This document shows, piece after piece, positions 36,761 to 48,000 of a DNA stretch of 64,000 bases. The notes beneath the pieces were generated by a model that was not told the origin of the DNA, did not search any database, and worked only from the letters and a program-made list of their open reading frames with translations. Source of the DNA: Acanthochromis polyacanthus (lineage: Eukaryota > Chordata > Actinopteri > Pomacentridae). The first letter of the stretch is position 1; every line of letters starts with the position of its first letter. The position numbers and the translations under genes are program-made. The stretch covers positions 38,975,474 through 39,039,473 of the forward strand of contig NC_067113.1 of NCBI RefSeq assembly GCF_021347895.1, written 5' to 3'.

Positions 36761-37690
36761 TTATTTTTTTATCCAATTTTTTATTATTATTTATGACTCA
36801 TATCTTTCACTCTGTAAACAGAAAATTAAACATATTTAATAATTTTACAGTAAACATTTAGATTTTTGTCACTTGTTTGGGGTCAAATAATTTTTAAAAA
36901 ATAATATTTTCAATATTTTATGAAATATTTTGGCTTTTTAAATATTAAATAAAAAAAAGATTAATCTCGGAATTAATTCTTTTTAATTTTTGATATTTTT
37001 AATTATTTTATTTGTGATTTTCTGAGGTCAGAATCTGCATAAAACGGAATCATACAGCCAGAATATTTAACAAAGTCATTAAAAAGAAAAAGTAATAAAC
37101 GGATGTTTGTTGTTTTTATGTCGTCATGTGACGCTGCAGAGAGGAGCCGCTTTGAAGAGGTCTCACTCCGCTGCTTCTTCTGAGCACCAGACTCAGACAC
37201 AAACAGAAACACTTCCTGGTTAAATGAAACTTAAGACGCAATAAACGTTTCTGTTTCATAATTTGACAGTTTAATGTTCATATTTATTAATTTTTTTTAC
37301 TTACAAATCCAAACAGGTTTGCTTTATTTTGACTATTTTAACTTTTAGTCATATCATTTTTTAAAAATTTGTTGGATAATTTCCACTTTTTTCTCACTTT
37401 TCACGTTTTTTTTCTTCTGAAACTAAATGTTGTGATTATTTATATTTTTATAAGCATTAATTTGAAATATTATATGCAATAATTTCTCATTTCTATCTCA
37501 ATTTGGCAGTTTTATCACGTTTTACTTCATGATCAATATGAGGACAGATGTTAGAGTTCCAGCTGTTCCATTAGACTGCAGTTATTCACAGAGAAATAAA
37601 ACATCACATTCCTCCTAAAAACTAGATGGACTTTTATTAAATAAAGTGCTGGTGAATAAACAGTGGAGTTAAATGAGGAGATGTGAGACT
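36761..37690. other. Intergenic, AT-rich, no recognised feature
   Basis: No coding or repeat structure recognised apart from homopolymers. Confidence 0.4.
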
Positions 37691-37760
37691 TCCACATGGA
37701 TCACTATCAACCAGGCGTGAACTAACCGTGACGTCACCCGTTGGTTTCAACGCCGAGAAA

Positions 37761-37776
37761 ATGAAGCCCGGATTTT
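37761..37776. repeat. Target-site duplication, 3' side of the LINE
   Basis: ATGAAGCCCGGATTTT, identical to 42832-42847. It merges with the T run that represents the LINE poly-A tail on this strand. Confidence 0.9.
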
Positions 37777-37928
37777 TTTTTTTTTTTTTTCTTTTTTATT
37801 GACAAATGAAGCTTATAAGCTAACAGCAATTTACATTCAGACAAAGTACTGATCGGTGTTAATAAACATTCGCATATCAAAACGAAACAAAACAATAATA
37901 ATGAACAAAACAATGAAAGCCAACAACA

Positions 37929-40900
37929 TCATGGTGCAACGGGGTTAAAGGACAGAGCAGACATGTCATTGTAGAGCCACATAGCTTTTTTTGAGTTACA
38001 TAGTTTCAGAGAATCCTTCAGAATTAAAAGATCTTTTAAGAAAACAATAAAAGCTGGTTTGGCATCTCCAAATTTACATTTGTGTATAAAGAATTTTGCC
38101 ATTACAATTAAATTATTAATTGTAAGTTGTTTTTTCTTATTCTTCAATATAAGACCAAATTTAACATTAGAATAAGTCAAGGATGATATTCCCAGACCAT
38201 TATAGTCTGCCCATATGCAAAAACTGTCCCAAAAAATTTTTGTAAAGATACAAGCAAAGAACAAATGTTCTTCTGTTTCGATATTACTGGTGCAAAAGGC
38301 ACATTCGTTGTCCTCAATATTAAATATGGAATGCAAGTATTCTTTACAAGGGTAGATACTGTTTATATGTTTAAGATGCACTTCTTTAGCTTTAGGTGGG
38401 ATAGGAAACTTAGTATAGTGACATCTAATGACCCTAATATTTTGACTTGTGAAACCATCCATTAACTTTCGTCTCCTGAGAGGTAATGGAAAGCATTCAT
38501 TGGTTATAGTCATTCTTAAAAATTTGTTATTACATTTTTTGTCTACAAAGGGGCATTGTTGAATGGAAAGAGAGTGTAAACAGGGAACAATAGGACTATA
38601 AGATAGAGTACCTTTTAAAGTACATACAAGTGCCTGTGGTATTGCATTAATAACATCTGAAAATTGTTGGATTGAACAAGCAATGTTGTATTTACTTTGA
38701 AAGTCTGTATAATCAAGTAAATTCCCTCTTCCATCCATGAGGTGCAGTACCGACCATATCCCCTGATCAGCCCAATCTTTCCAGTAAAATGATTTTTTCT
38801 TAATGAGGATGTATCTATTGTTCCATATTGGAGTATCATGGGGTGTGAAATTATGTTTATAAACCAGTTTCCAGTAATTTAGGACTTGTTCATGAAATTT
38901 GGACAGTTTTATGGGTAATTTGGATAATTCAAAATCACATTTTAGGAGAAATTGAATACCACCAAGATTACAGAATAATTTAGACGGGAGATTAAACCAG
39001 ATTGAATCCATATGAGATATAAAGTTTTGTAACCACCTTAATTTTAAAGCGCCATTCATTGGATCAAAATCAATAGCGTTAAAACCACCTTCTTCCAACG
39101 ATTTAACCACGTCATTTCTCCTTATAAAGTGATGTTTGTTCTTCCAGATGAAGCTAAAGTTGTTTTGATTGATTTGTTTGATGAGGTTTTGAGGGACATC
39201 AAGTGAGTAGGCAGGGTAAATAATCCTTGAGAGACCCTCCATTTTAGAGAGGAATAATCTGCCAAACATGGAAAGGTCTCTCTGTAACCATATATTTAGA
39301 ATATCTTTACTCTTCTTAATCGTATTATCAAAGTTGTTTTTTACTCTGTCAACTGGGTTCTTTGAGATCATAATTCCTAAATATTTGACTTGGTCTTTCA
39401 CGGGAATGTTATACAATGATATTTGGGGATGGTCATGAATGGCCATTAACTCACATTTATCAATATTTAAGTAGAGCCCAGAGGCTTTAGAAAAACGGTC
39501 AATTACTTGTAGAGCAATGGGTATTTGTGCCTCATTTTTAAGAAAAAGGGTGGTATCATCTGCGAGTTGACTAATAGCAAGTGGCGTTCCTAAAACAGTT
39601 AACTTTTCAATTTCTTCACAATTTTTTATCATAATACTTAGAATTTCGGAAACCATAATAAACAATAAGGGCGATGCCGGACACCCTTGGCGAATACCTC
39701 TTTTAACACTGAAGCGCTTACAAGAACCAAAAGGGAGCAACACCGAGCTACTGATGTCACTATACAGCATTTGGATAAGGTCACAGAAGGGGTTTCCAAA
39801 ACCATAATGATGTAATGTATCTAGCATAAAAGAGTGTTCAACTCTGTCAAATGCTTTACAGAAGTCCAAAAACAGAATGAAACCATCTTCTTCCATTCTG
39901 TCACGATAATCTAACAAATCGAGTACAAGTCTAATATTATTGTGAATAGAGCGACCTCTAAGAAAACCAGATTGAGATTCGCTTATAATGTGTGAGAGAC
40001 CCTTTTTAAGCCTGTTGGCAATGACATGAGCAAGTAATTTATAATCTACATTGAGTAAAGTTATTGGTCGTAGGTTATGGAGATATCTTTTGTCTTTGCC
40101 ACTTTTTGGGATCAATGAAATCAGGCCTTGTTTCATGGTGGTCATCAGAGATTTGTTTCTGATACATTCCTGTACTGCGAGGAAGAAAAGATCTTTTATG
40201 TCCTCCCAAAAGTGTTTATAAAAGTCTGATGAGATGCCGTCCTGTCCGGGAGACTTCCTTAGGGAGAGTTGTTTAACCGCAGCATCAAACTCAGACAATT
40301 CAATGGTCAAGTCACACATTTTCTTAAAGTCCACACTTATAGATGGAATGTTGTGGTTTATGCTGTCCAAAAGTGTGTCTCCATCACAGGGCGCAGGTGT
40401 ATAAAGATCTTTATAAAATTTGTAGACCTCATCAGAAATTGTTTTTGGATCTGTGCATTCAACATCATTAATCATAAGTGTGCTAATCTGATTTCTTTCC
40501 TGTCGTCTTTTTTCAAGGCCACAGAAGTACGCTGTGTTACGTTCTCCATCTTCGATCCATTTCGCTCTTGACCTAATAAAGGCTCCTCTGGCCCTCCTGG
40601 AGCTTAATTCATCCAACTTACACTTGAGGTTTATGAAAGCAGCTTTGTCAGAGTCTAACATTGGGGTCTTTTTACAGTAATCATCCAAGTCTTGTATTAA
40701 TTTCAATTCCTGTTCCCTTAGAGCCTTGCTTCTTTCTTTGCCAAATTGTATTGAAATCTGCCTAATTTTAAATTTAAGAAACTCCCATCTGCAACAGTAA
40801 TTACCAATAGATACATCATATTTAATATCCGCAATCAGGCCTTTAATTGTTTCACAATAGTTTTGGTCTTTTAGTAGGTCCGTATTAAATTTCCAATATA

Positions 40901-41690
40901 CATTTCTTTTATTAGCTGTGACATCTGGTTTTAGGTTGAGAGACAACAGACAGTGGTCAGTTAAAGGTGCCGTGGAGATTAGTACCTCTGAAACATAGCT
41001 AGCTAATCCTGGGGCACCTAACCACAAGTCAATCCTTGATTTGGTAGATCCATTAGGTTTGATCCAAGAGTATTGTTTAAGACTTGGATTTTTGTTCCTC
41101 CAGATGTCAATCAAGGAGAAAGTATTACAAAATTCTAGTAAAGTGGTATTATAATGATTAACATTAAATTTTGATGGATATCTATCTAGATAATCATCCG
41201 GAGCCAAATTAAAATCTCCCCCCAGTAATATTAAGTCTGTATGGTATAAGATTTTATATTGAGAGATAATTTCAGTGATTTCTTGCAACAGATTCCTATT
41301 TTGGGTGGTATTATTATAACCATAAATGTTTGTCAGAATTATATGTGCATCATCAACTTTTATAACAACTGTCAGCCAATGGCCTTTATCATCTGCCTTA
41401 TGGGAAAGTACATTACCCGGACACTTGTTAAGGCAGATGGCGACTCCTGCGGACTTGTTGCTGCCATGGCTGAAGAAAATTTTGTCTCCCCATTGTGTTG
41501 TCCAGAATGCGGCATCAGTGGCACACGAGTGAGTTTCTTGAAGGAGGACACAGTGTGATTTAAAACCCTTACAATGCAAAAAAATGGCTTTCCTTTTGAG
41601 ATTGTCTTTAAGACCCCTTGAGTTCAACGAAACAAAACTTAAGTTGGCTTTCAAAACATTCATCTGCTGGCAAACTTCGCCGCAATACAA
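37929..41690 (-). CDS. LINE ORF2: endonuclease-reverse transcriptase
   Basis: Intact 1253-codon frame. The N-terminal AP-like endonuclease has LQETHS, GGDFNLAPDD (about residue 158) and LTDHCLLSL (about residue 245). The reverse transcriptase has LISLIPKSGKD, LRPITLLNVDYKL, FLDFCKAFDRVEH (about residue 610), GIRQGCPASPLLF and the catalytic LADD (about residue 710). A C-terminal CxxC...H...C segment (CAFC...EEHLFFAC, about residue 1130) resembles the zf-RVT domain of LINE ORF2 proteins. All catalytic motifs look whole. A second Met lies ten residues in (MNVLKANL) and may be the real start. The reading is on the opposite strand to the flanking host genes. Confidence 0.95.
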   Translation of the reverse strand: MYCGEVCQQMNVLKANLSFVSLNSRGLKDNLKRKAIFLHCKGFKSHCVLLQETHSCATDAAFWTTQWGDKIFFSHGSNKSAGVAICLNKCPGNVLSHKADDKGHWLTVVIKVDDAHIILTNIYGYNNTTQNRNLLQEITEIISQYKILYHTDLILLGGDFNLAPDDYLDRYPSKFNVNHYNTTLLEFCNTFSLIDIWRNKNPSLKQYSWIKPNGSTKSRIDLWLGAPGLASYVSEVLISTAPLTDHCLLSLNLKPDVTANKRNVYWKFNTDLLKDQNYCETIKGLIADIKYDVSIGNYCCRWEFLKFKIRQISIQFGKERSKALREQELKLIQDLDDYCKKTPMLDSDKAAFINLKCKLDELSSRRARGAFIRSRAKWIEDGERNTAYFCGLEKRRQERNQISTLMINDVECTDPKTISDEVYKFYKDLYTPAPCDGDTLLDSINHNIPSISVDFKKMCDLTIELSEFDAAVKQLSLRKSPGQDGISSDFYKHFWEDIKDLFFLAVQECIRNKSLMTTMKQGLISLIPKSGKDKRYLHNLRPITLLNVDYKLLAHVIANRLKKGLSHIISESQSGFLRGRSIHNNIRLVLDLLDYRDRMEEDGFILFLDFCKAFDRVEHSFMLDTLHHYGFGNPFCDLIQMLYSDISSSVLLPFGSCKRFSVKRGIRQGCPASPLLFIMVSEILSIMIKNCEEIEKLTVLGTPLAISQLADDTTLFLKNEAQIPIALQVIDRFSKASGLYLNIDKCELMAIHDHPQISLYNIPVKDQVKYLGIMISKNPVDRVKNNFDNTIKKSKDILNIWLQRDLSMFGRLFLSKMEGLSRIIYPAYSLDVPQNLIKQINQNNFSFIWKNKHHFIRRNDVVKSLEEGGFNAIDFDPMNGALKLRWLQNFISHMDSIWFNLPSKLFCNLGGIQFLLKCDFELSKLPIKLSKFHEQVLNYWKLVYKHNFTPHDTPIWNNRYILIKKKSFYWKDWADQGIWSVLHLMDGRGNLLDYTDFQSKYNIACSIQQFSDVINAIPQALVCTLKGTLSYSPIVPCLHSLSIQQCPFVDKKCNNKFLRMTITNECFPLPLRRRKLMDGFTSQNIRVIRCHYTKFPIPPKAKEVHLKHINSIYPCKEYLHSIFNIEDNECAFCTSNIETEEHLFFACIFTKIFWDSFCIWADYNGLGISSLTYSNVKFGLILKNKKKQLTINNLIVMAKFFIHKCKFGDAKPAFIVFLKDLLILKDSLKLCNSKKAMWLYNDMSALSFNPVAP

Positions 41691-41814
41691 ATAAACAAAT
41701 AAAATGTAACACGAGAAATCAAATGAAAGTGTTTAGTGACTTAAGGTTACTTGAAAAGTTGTCATTTCCTCCTATTAATGTTCTCCCACGTGAAGCACTT
41801 GTAAGTAGCATTAC

Positions 41815-42660
41815 TTAAGTTGTAATACGACGACCTTCAATGTATCCGTAGGGGCCTCGAAAGTACGCCTTCCGTCCCTCTTGGCGCGCTTGTTTGATGT
41901 GTGGCCATATCAGTTCTCTCGCCTCCTTGACCTCCTTGGTGAGATCTTCCCCGAACCGGATTCTAGCGTTTCGACAGACCTCTGAATCTTTTGTCATATC
42001 CCACATAGCATCTCTGTGTTGCCGTTTGGTGAACTGAACAATGATGTTTCTTACTCTTCCCTCCTCTTTGCGGCCAAGCCGATGCACAGTATCCACAATG
42101 TCATCCATTTTCTGAGCCCACTGAGGAGCTATTTTTGCGAACAGTTCAATGACTTCGCGTCTGGTGTTTTCATTCATGGCCTCTTTCATTCCTTTAATTT
42201 TGAGATTCCATCTTCTCTTATAAGTATCATGTTCTTTGCTTCTTTCTTTTAACACAATCATTTCAGCTTTTACAACCTCCAGTTCGTGTTCCAATGCAGT
42301 AATTTTCGCCTTTGAGTCTTTGATTTCTGCTGCATTGAATTCTGTTGTCTTGGCAAGGCTCGCTAGCATATCACAGTTTTGCGTTAGCTTAGCAGCAAAC
42401 TCTCTCATGCGATCTTCTTGTGAATCAAATTTTATGTTTAGGTTGTTGATGGCAGCCAGGATAACAGAGCCAGTTACCTCTTCTTCATTTTGCTTGGATA
42501 CTTTTCGTGGATGATCTTTAGACGGTGTTGGGGGGAGAGAAGAGTCCTCTCGATCTCTCTTGTCGCTGTTGCGGTCTATTTCAATCGGCGTGGCGTTGAC
42601 CATAGCATACCCGTGGTCAAACAGTTTCTGCGAAGACACAGTTGCGTTTTGTTTTGACAT
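41815..42660 (-). CDS. LINE ORF1: L1-type RNA-binding protein
   Basis: Intact 281-aa frame. The N-terminal 70 residues are polar, followed by a heptad-rich coiled coil (about residues 75-145; EVVKAEMIVLKERSKEH), then an RRM-like region (NLKIKGMKEAMNE...IVDTVHRLG...RNIIVQFTKR) and a basic C-terminal domain (ARIRFGEDLTKEV...YGYIEGRRI). This order is that of L1 ORF1p (Transposase_22 family), which trimerises, coats the element RNA and acts as a nucleic-acid chaperone. It ends 124 bp before ORF2. Confidence 0.92.
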   Translation of the reverse strand: MSKQNATVSSQKLFDHGYAMVNATPIEIDRNSDKRDREDSSLPPTPSKDHPRKVSKQNEEEVTGSVILAAINNLNIKFDSQEDRMREFAAKLTQNCDMLASLAKTTEFNAAEIKDSKAKITALEHELEVVKAEMIVLKERSKEHDTYKRRWNLKIKGMKEAMNENTRREVIELFAKIAPQWAQKMDDIVDTVHRLGRKEEGRVRNIIVQFTKRQHRDAMWDMTKDSEVCRNARIRFGEDLTKEVKEARELIWPHIKQARQEGRKAYFRGPYGYIEGRRITT

Positions 42661-42789
42661 TTTGGTCTCAGTATAATTGCCAGTTGCTTTGCTAAGGCGA
42701 AATGTGGGGTTTCGTGGGAATTCCTCGTCAATATTAAGACTTTGGAGGGAATATACTTAGAGAAGACGAAAGACCGAACCGCTCAGAGC

Positions 42790-42800
42790 GCCGCCATCTT
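42790..42800 (-). promoter_or_regulatory. YY1-like site near the LINE 5' end
   Basis: The minus strand reads AAGATGGCGGC, the YY1 core, about 32-42 nt from the inferred 5' end of the element. The position resembles the YY1 site at the start of mammalian L1, where YY1 sets the transcription start. The role here is inferred. Confidence 0.5.
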
Positions 42801-42831
42801 GCCGACCGTTTGTTGCTGAATTCACCTTCTC

Positions 42832-42847
42832 ATGAAGCCCGGATTTT
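42832..42847. repeat. Target-site duplication, 5' side of the LINE
   Basis: ATGAAGCCCGGATTTT, identical to 37761-37776. Confidence 0.9.
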
Positions 42848-43289
42848 GCTACTTCCTGGTCGCCGTTTTGGATTTTTTGGAGCCAGTGACGTAAAAGCGT
42901 CATCAAACAGGCTGGACCGGAGAGCAACTAGGGGCAGGATTGGCTGAGGACTCTCTTATCCCGCCCACGTTTTACCGCAGAGGCTTCTGTTGCTGTCTAT
43001 CAAGTATAGCCACGCCCCCTGGCTCCGCCAACTTTAAGGATTTATTTAAAATTCAGTATTGATTTATTTTAAGATCGGCCCCCTGATCTCTCATTTTGAC
43101 CATGAAAACTAACGGGAAAAAAATCCTGAGCTGTAGAACATCAGTCTATCAAATTTTATTTTTTCCAAAAATGAATTGGGGTCTATGGAGAAAAAGCCTT
43201 TTGGAGCCAACCCTAGCGGACGGCGTGATATTGCAAGTTTTTGACACTTCCAGGTGGGCCATCTTTATATACAGTCTATGCATCAACTG

Positions 43290-44700
43290 GATCTGAATGT
43301 CAGAATGAAGTGAGATAGAAAAGCTGCTTTGAGCTGCAACATGACGCTCTGACAGTCCAACACCATCAGTTTATCTGCTGGTTCTGATCCAACATGCTGT
43401 GACGTTCAGCTTTTACCTGAATCAATACAGAGATTCTGTTTCCAACCAAGACCGGAATAAACTGAGAATGTTCTGAGGTTATTAATGCAACTAAAGGATT
43501 TACTTCTAAGTTCTTCTAGTTCAGGTTTCAGTTGGAGCACGTTGCATTCACAGAGAAAAACAGCAAAACCTTCATAACAACATTTAATAAAGCTAAAGCT
43601 TCCCTGTTGGCTCATTGGTGGAGTTTGTTCCTGAGCATCTGAACCTTAAATCCATCAGAGGACCATCTTCAGTCAGAGAACTTCAACACCTTCCATCGGC
43701 TGGACCAGATGTGGCATCAGCTCCCTCTGAACATCTGGATGAGGAGAAAAGACAGAAATCAAACACAGATCACAGAAATACAATTTATTCACTTTCATCA
43801 TTTTATAAAAGTAGCATGAACTTTATTAAAACTGGACATCAGTAATGAAGGTAAATGTTTTTTTATCTCATCCTGTTCCCTTTCAATTGTGGTCTTTGTG
43901 TATTTACTGTCTTTTAATGATAAAAATAAAATGGGTCACTGCTATGGTTTGGACATAGAAAGTACTGGAACTAACTTCACTGCTGCTTGGTTCTGGATCT
44001 TTCTTCTGACTCTGAGAGGCTGCAGGACAAAGTTTCCCAGTTATGTGGTCACATCATACTATTATTTCAATTATATAATGTTATGTTTTACACCACAATG
44101 ACACACAATTCATTGATTTGATAATTAACTTAAACGGTGGTTTGCAAAGTTCAACAAAGTCCGTATCCGTTTCCTCGTCCTCATTTGTCGTTTCAAACCG
44201 CGAGCTTCAGTGAAGAAGTTTCCAATTTCTGCACATTTGTCTGCGTCTGTTTCCAGAACTTTCCTGTTTTTAATTCTTGCCTTCTCCACATCATCCTTGC
44301 TCTTCCTGTTTTCATCTTTCAAACACCTCTGACCGTGTGCACGGACGTGTACAGCAGTAGCAGCGGTAGCATAATGATGAGCCCAGTGCCATGACAGAAC
44401 ACCAGCCCTGGCAGCCCAAACATCAGACAAGTTTCTGATGTTTGAGAATTGCCCCGGTCCTCCCGATGAGCCACCCCAGGCCTGCTCACCTTTCACGCCT
44501 CATAATTGACTATTATTTCACCATAATTTGCTGAAAAATATGTTTGTTTGTTTTTTAAAATCACATTTAGTGACTTTTACATGATACTTTTCTGACTTAA
44601 AATAAAGCTGTTTAATGGTGACTAACTTGTCGTGTCATATCGTGTTTTGATTTCCCTTCATGTGTTTCTGTTTCCAATAAAAACCTGCTGGAATAAAGAT
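43290..44700. other. Intergenic, no recognised gene
   Basis: Holds a 123-codon minus-strand frame (44125-44496; KSKDDVEKARIKNRKVLETD region) of no recognised family, and AATAAA hexamers near 44680. These could be the relic of an unknown element or gene; I cannot support a call. Confidence 0.35.
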
Positions 44701-44714
44701 TATTGTGAGGCGTG

Positions 44715-45041
44715 TTTAAGGGACTTCCGGCGGAGTGATCCCTCTTTCCGCTAACAGACGATCTCCGCAGTGCTAGGTGGCTAACAGCTAGCTCCGTCCG
44801 ACGCCATTAGTTGGAGAAAAGCAGCGCCTCGGTTCGGTTCTTTTACCGGGTCTGGCTCCATTCGGTCCGGTCTCCCTAGCCTCACTGCGGCCACACACCG
44901 ACCACAGGCCGGTTCCCGAGCGCTGTCGAGGCGTCTCTCTCTTGATTTTAGCCGGTTTTCGGGAGTCGGAAGCCGATGTGAGCTCCAGTTAGCGGCGGTT
45001 AGCATTAGCGGCTAGCTTGTTTTGATAAAGCCCCGGATCCG
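44715..45041 (+). promoter_or_regulatory. rab21: CpG-rich promoter and 5' UTR of rab21
   Basis: GC-rich from 44715. An ETS-type ACTTCCGG lies at 44723-44730 and no TATA box is seen, as is usual for housekeeping promoters. Several gctaac/gctagc words and in-frame stops precede the ATG at 45042. Confidence 0.6.
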
Positions 45042-48000
45042 ATGGCGGCGGCAGCGGCGGCGGCTTCGGGCGGCCACAGCGGGAAGACGTATTCCTTCAA
45101 GGTGGTGCTGCTGGGCGAGGGCTGCGTGGGGAAGACGTCGCTAGTGCTCCGGTACTGCGAGAACAAGTTCAACGACAAACACATCACGACTCTACAGGTA
45201 AAGACATCCGGGGCAGCGGCGGGGCTCCGTGGGGAGGGAAGCCGCCGCGAGAGGCTCGACAGGCGGCCGGAGCTTCCGCTGAGAGCCGCCGGGAGCCGGA
45301 GGGTGTCTGAGGGAGAGTTTACCAGAACCAGAAACACGGAACCAGGAGAAAACAGCTGGACTTTAACCAGTACAAACAACAAAAAATTGATAATTTGAAT
45401 TGATATGAACATATAAAAATAATAAAAATTTGTCCAAGATTTTCGGTTTGACAGTTGGAATGACAGAAATCAGACAAAAGAGAAAAAATAAGCTGAATTT
45501 CTTTACGTATTGTACAAGAACTTTACCAAAATGATTCACAAATTGGTTAATTTGGCAATAAGTAGTACAAAATGACTCAAAGTTTGACCAACGTAACAAA
45601 AAAAGCCCAGATTTCCTTTAAATGTAGTTAATGTGACAAAAAATTGTCCTTAACAAATCAAAACTTCTTTATTTTGGCAATAAATACTAAAAAATGGCAC
45701 AAAATTTGTCCAGTGTTCCCAAAAAAATGCTCAAAATTCCTCGAATTTAGTTAACGTGACACATAAATGTCCAAAATGACTCCAAAGTTGGTTAATGTGA
45801 CAAGAAAAATGTCCAAAGGGACTTAAAACTGACACAAAATGACAGAAATCAGACAAAACAGAAAAAAAGTTGAATTTCTATATTTATGCTCCAAAAAGGA
45901 CTCTAAATCTGTCCAAAAAGACTCAGACTTGGTTATTTTGGCAACAAGTGCTAAAAATGATGTAAAATCTGTTTAATGCTCTGAAGAAAACATTCAAAGT
46001 TCCTTAAAATTTAGTTAATATGATCAAAAAAATGCCCCAAAATCCTTATGATATGCTCCAATGTGAAATCTGACAGTTTCTTTATTTACGGTATAAAAAA
46101 TAATGAGCCAAAACTATTAAAAATTTGATTAATTTGGCAATAAATACCACAAAATTATGCAAAATCTGTCTAATGCTCCCCCAAAAACATCCAGAATTCC
46201 ATAAAATGTAGTTAATGTGACTGAAATTTGTTGAGGACGACTGAGAATTCCCAAACGTTTGTACAAAATGATGTAAAATGGGTTTAATGTTCTCAGAAAA
46301 TGGCCAAAATTCTTTAAAATGTCATTAATGTGACATAAAAACGCTTTAAACAGTAAAATCAACTCAAATAAACTTTATCTGAAAATAATTTTAAAAAATA
46401 AGAAAAAAAATTGTGTTTAAATGAACAAAAGCGTTATTTTACAGACAATTTGTGGTTAAAAAAAGCTCCATTAATGACTGGAAAAAAAATGAACATTTTT
46501 CCATTATTTTACAGATTTTCCTGGTTTTGTTTAAATGAAAATTACAAAAATAATTATAAGTATGTTTAAAACAAAACTAAAAAAGGCTAAAACTGTAAAT
46601 AACATCCACATTAAAACTCAGCATTTTCCTGTATTTAAATCAACCAAAAAGTTATTTTACCTGTGTTTGTGTTTATTTGGGGGGGGGGGGGGGGGGGGGA
46701 GAAGTATCATTAACAACTTTTTTTTTTTAAATTTTGACTGTAAAAGTACCATATTTTGTTGTATTTAAATCCAGAAAAATATTACTTTGCAGTTATTTGA
46801 AAAAAAAATCAACATTAATGACCAAAAAATGAATTTTGTTATTTTGCAGATTTTTCCCAGTTTTGTGAAATTACTAATAATTTCTAAGCAAATAAATATT
46901 TTTCTGAATCACAGAAAAATTACAGAAATAATATAAATTATTGTGAATATTATTATTTTCACATGTAAACAGTGAAAAAAGGCCAAAACTGTGAAAAATC
47001 AGTTTTTATTAATAATACTTTATAAAATAACATTTAACTGCAAGATTGTCCTCCTTTTACATCTGCAAATAAACTGTTTTGTTGAATTTAATCTGCACAA
47101 AAATCTAATTGCATTCATGTTTATTACTGCTGTCATCATTATTATTATTATTATATACTATTTTTTAGTTTTGTTAAATTAATTATTTCTTGTAAAATTA
47201 AGAAAGTACTAACTTGCACATTAATGGTAGCAAAAACCCAGCTATAAACGGTAAATGATGTCGACATTAAAACCAGAATGTTATTTTTTACATTTGTGCC
47301 TGTAAAAAAATCAGTTTTACTATATTTAAATCAGCTAAAGTTGTGTTTTGTTTTGTTTTTTTACAGCTATTTGCTGTAATTCTTACAGTTTGTGAACATT
47401 ACAATATTGGATCTTTTTTTACGTATTTTTCTGGCGCATTTGCTTCAGATTTTTACCTTTTTTTATTTTATTTTAGTAGAAGCTTTGATTTTTATTCTAA
47501 AATGTCCTCTAGTGCTTTATTGTAGTTCAACTTTATTATTAAAATGTAGTTTATTTAAGCCCAGAGAGAAGCTAACGGGGACGCTAACGGGGACGCTAAC
47601 GGGGACGCTAACAGGGAAGCTAACGGGGAAGCTAACGGACGCTAACAGAAGCTAACTTCCTGTTGAGAATCCAGAGGAATTGTGGGAAACGGGGTGTGGA
47701 GGTGATGTTTGTTCTCTGGAGTCAGAAGCTTTCATCAGAGGCTTCATTCATGTTTTCTGGTCACGTGACGCTGAGCGAGGCTCCGGGGCGTCACGTGACC
47801 GACGGCGTGAAACCAGACGTGACGGAGCTGGAAGCTGATTGGCCGACCGTCGGGTCGCAGCACGAGCTCCACATTATTAAACTTCAGGCTCGTCATGAGA
47901 CGCAGAAATATTTTCCCTTCATCATAATTTCATTTGGAGTTCAGAAAACTTCTGTTTTTGTCTGAAGAGCCTCTGAACCTCCAGATGTTTATGGAGTGAT

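Larger units (their letters stand above)
37777..42831 (-). mobile_element. Full-length L1/Tx1-type non-LTR retrotransposon
   Basis: About 5.05 kb on the minus strand: 5' UTR of about 170 bp, ORF1 (42660-41815), a 124-bp spacer, ORF2 (41690-37929), a 3' UTR of about 120 bp, then AATAAA next to a poly-A tail (T run at 37772-37790). Identical 16-bp duplications flank it. Both ORFs are uninterrupted, so the copy is recent. The nick site implied is TTTT/GC, close to the L1 endonuclease preference TTTT/A. Such elements copy themselves by target-primed reverse transcription. Confidence 0.95.
37700..43285. repeat. Older interspersed repeat, split by the LINE insertion
   Basis: The left part (about 37700-37776, containing gtgacgtcacccgttggttt) and right part (42848-43283, ending tttatatacagtctatg) become continuous when the LINE and one target copy are removed. 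The right part contains phrases I recognise as common in teleost genomes (ttttggagccaaccctagcgg, tatatacagtctatg). The left inverted end is not visible, so the copy may be truncated. Class undetermined. Confidence 0.5.

Noticed and set aside
37929..41690. ORF2 as a host gene
   Set aside because: Endonuclease and reverse transcriptase motifs, an ORF1 partner, poly-A tail and target duplication make it a LINE.
44125..44496. 123-codon minus-strand frame as a gene or transposase
   Set aside because: No recognised motif, no splice or promoter support. Kept only as a note in the intergenic entry.
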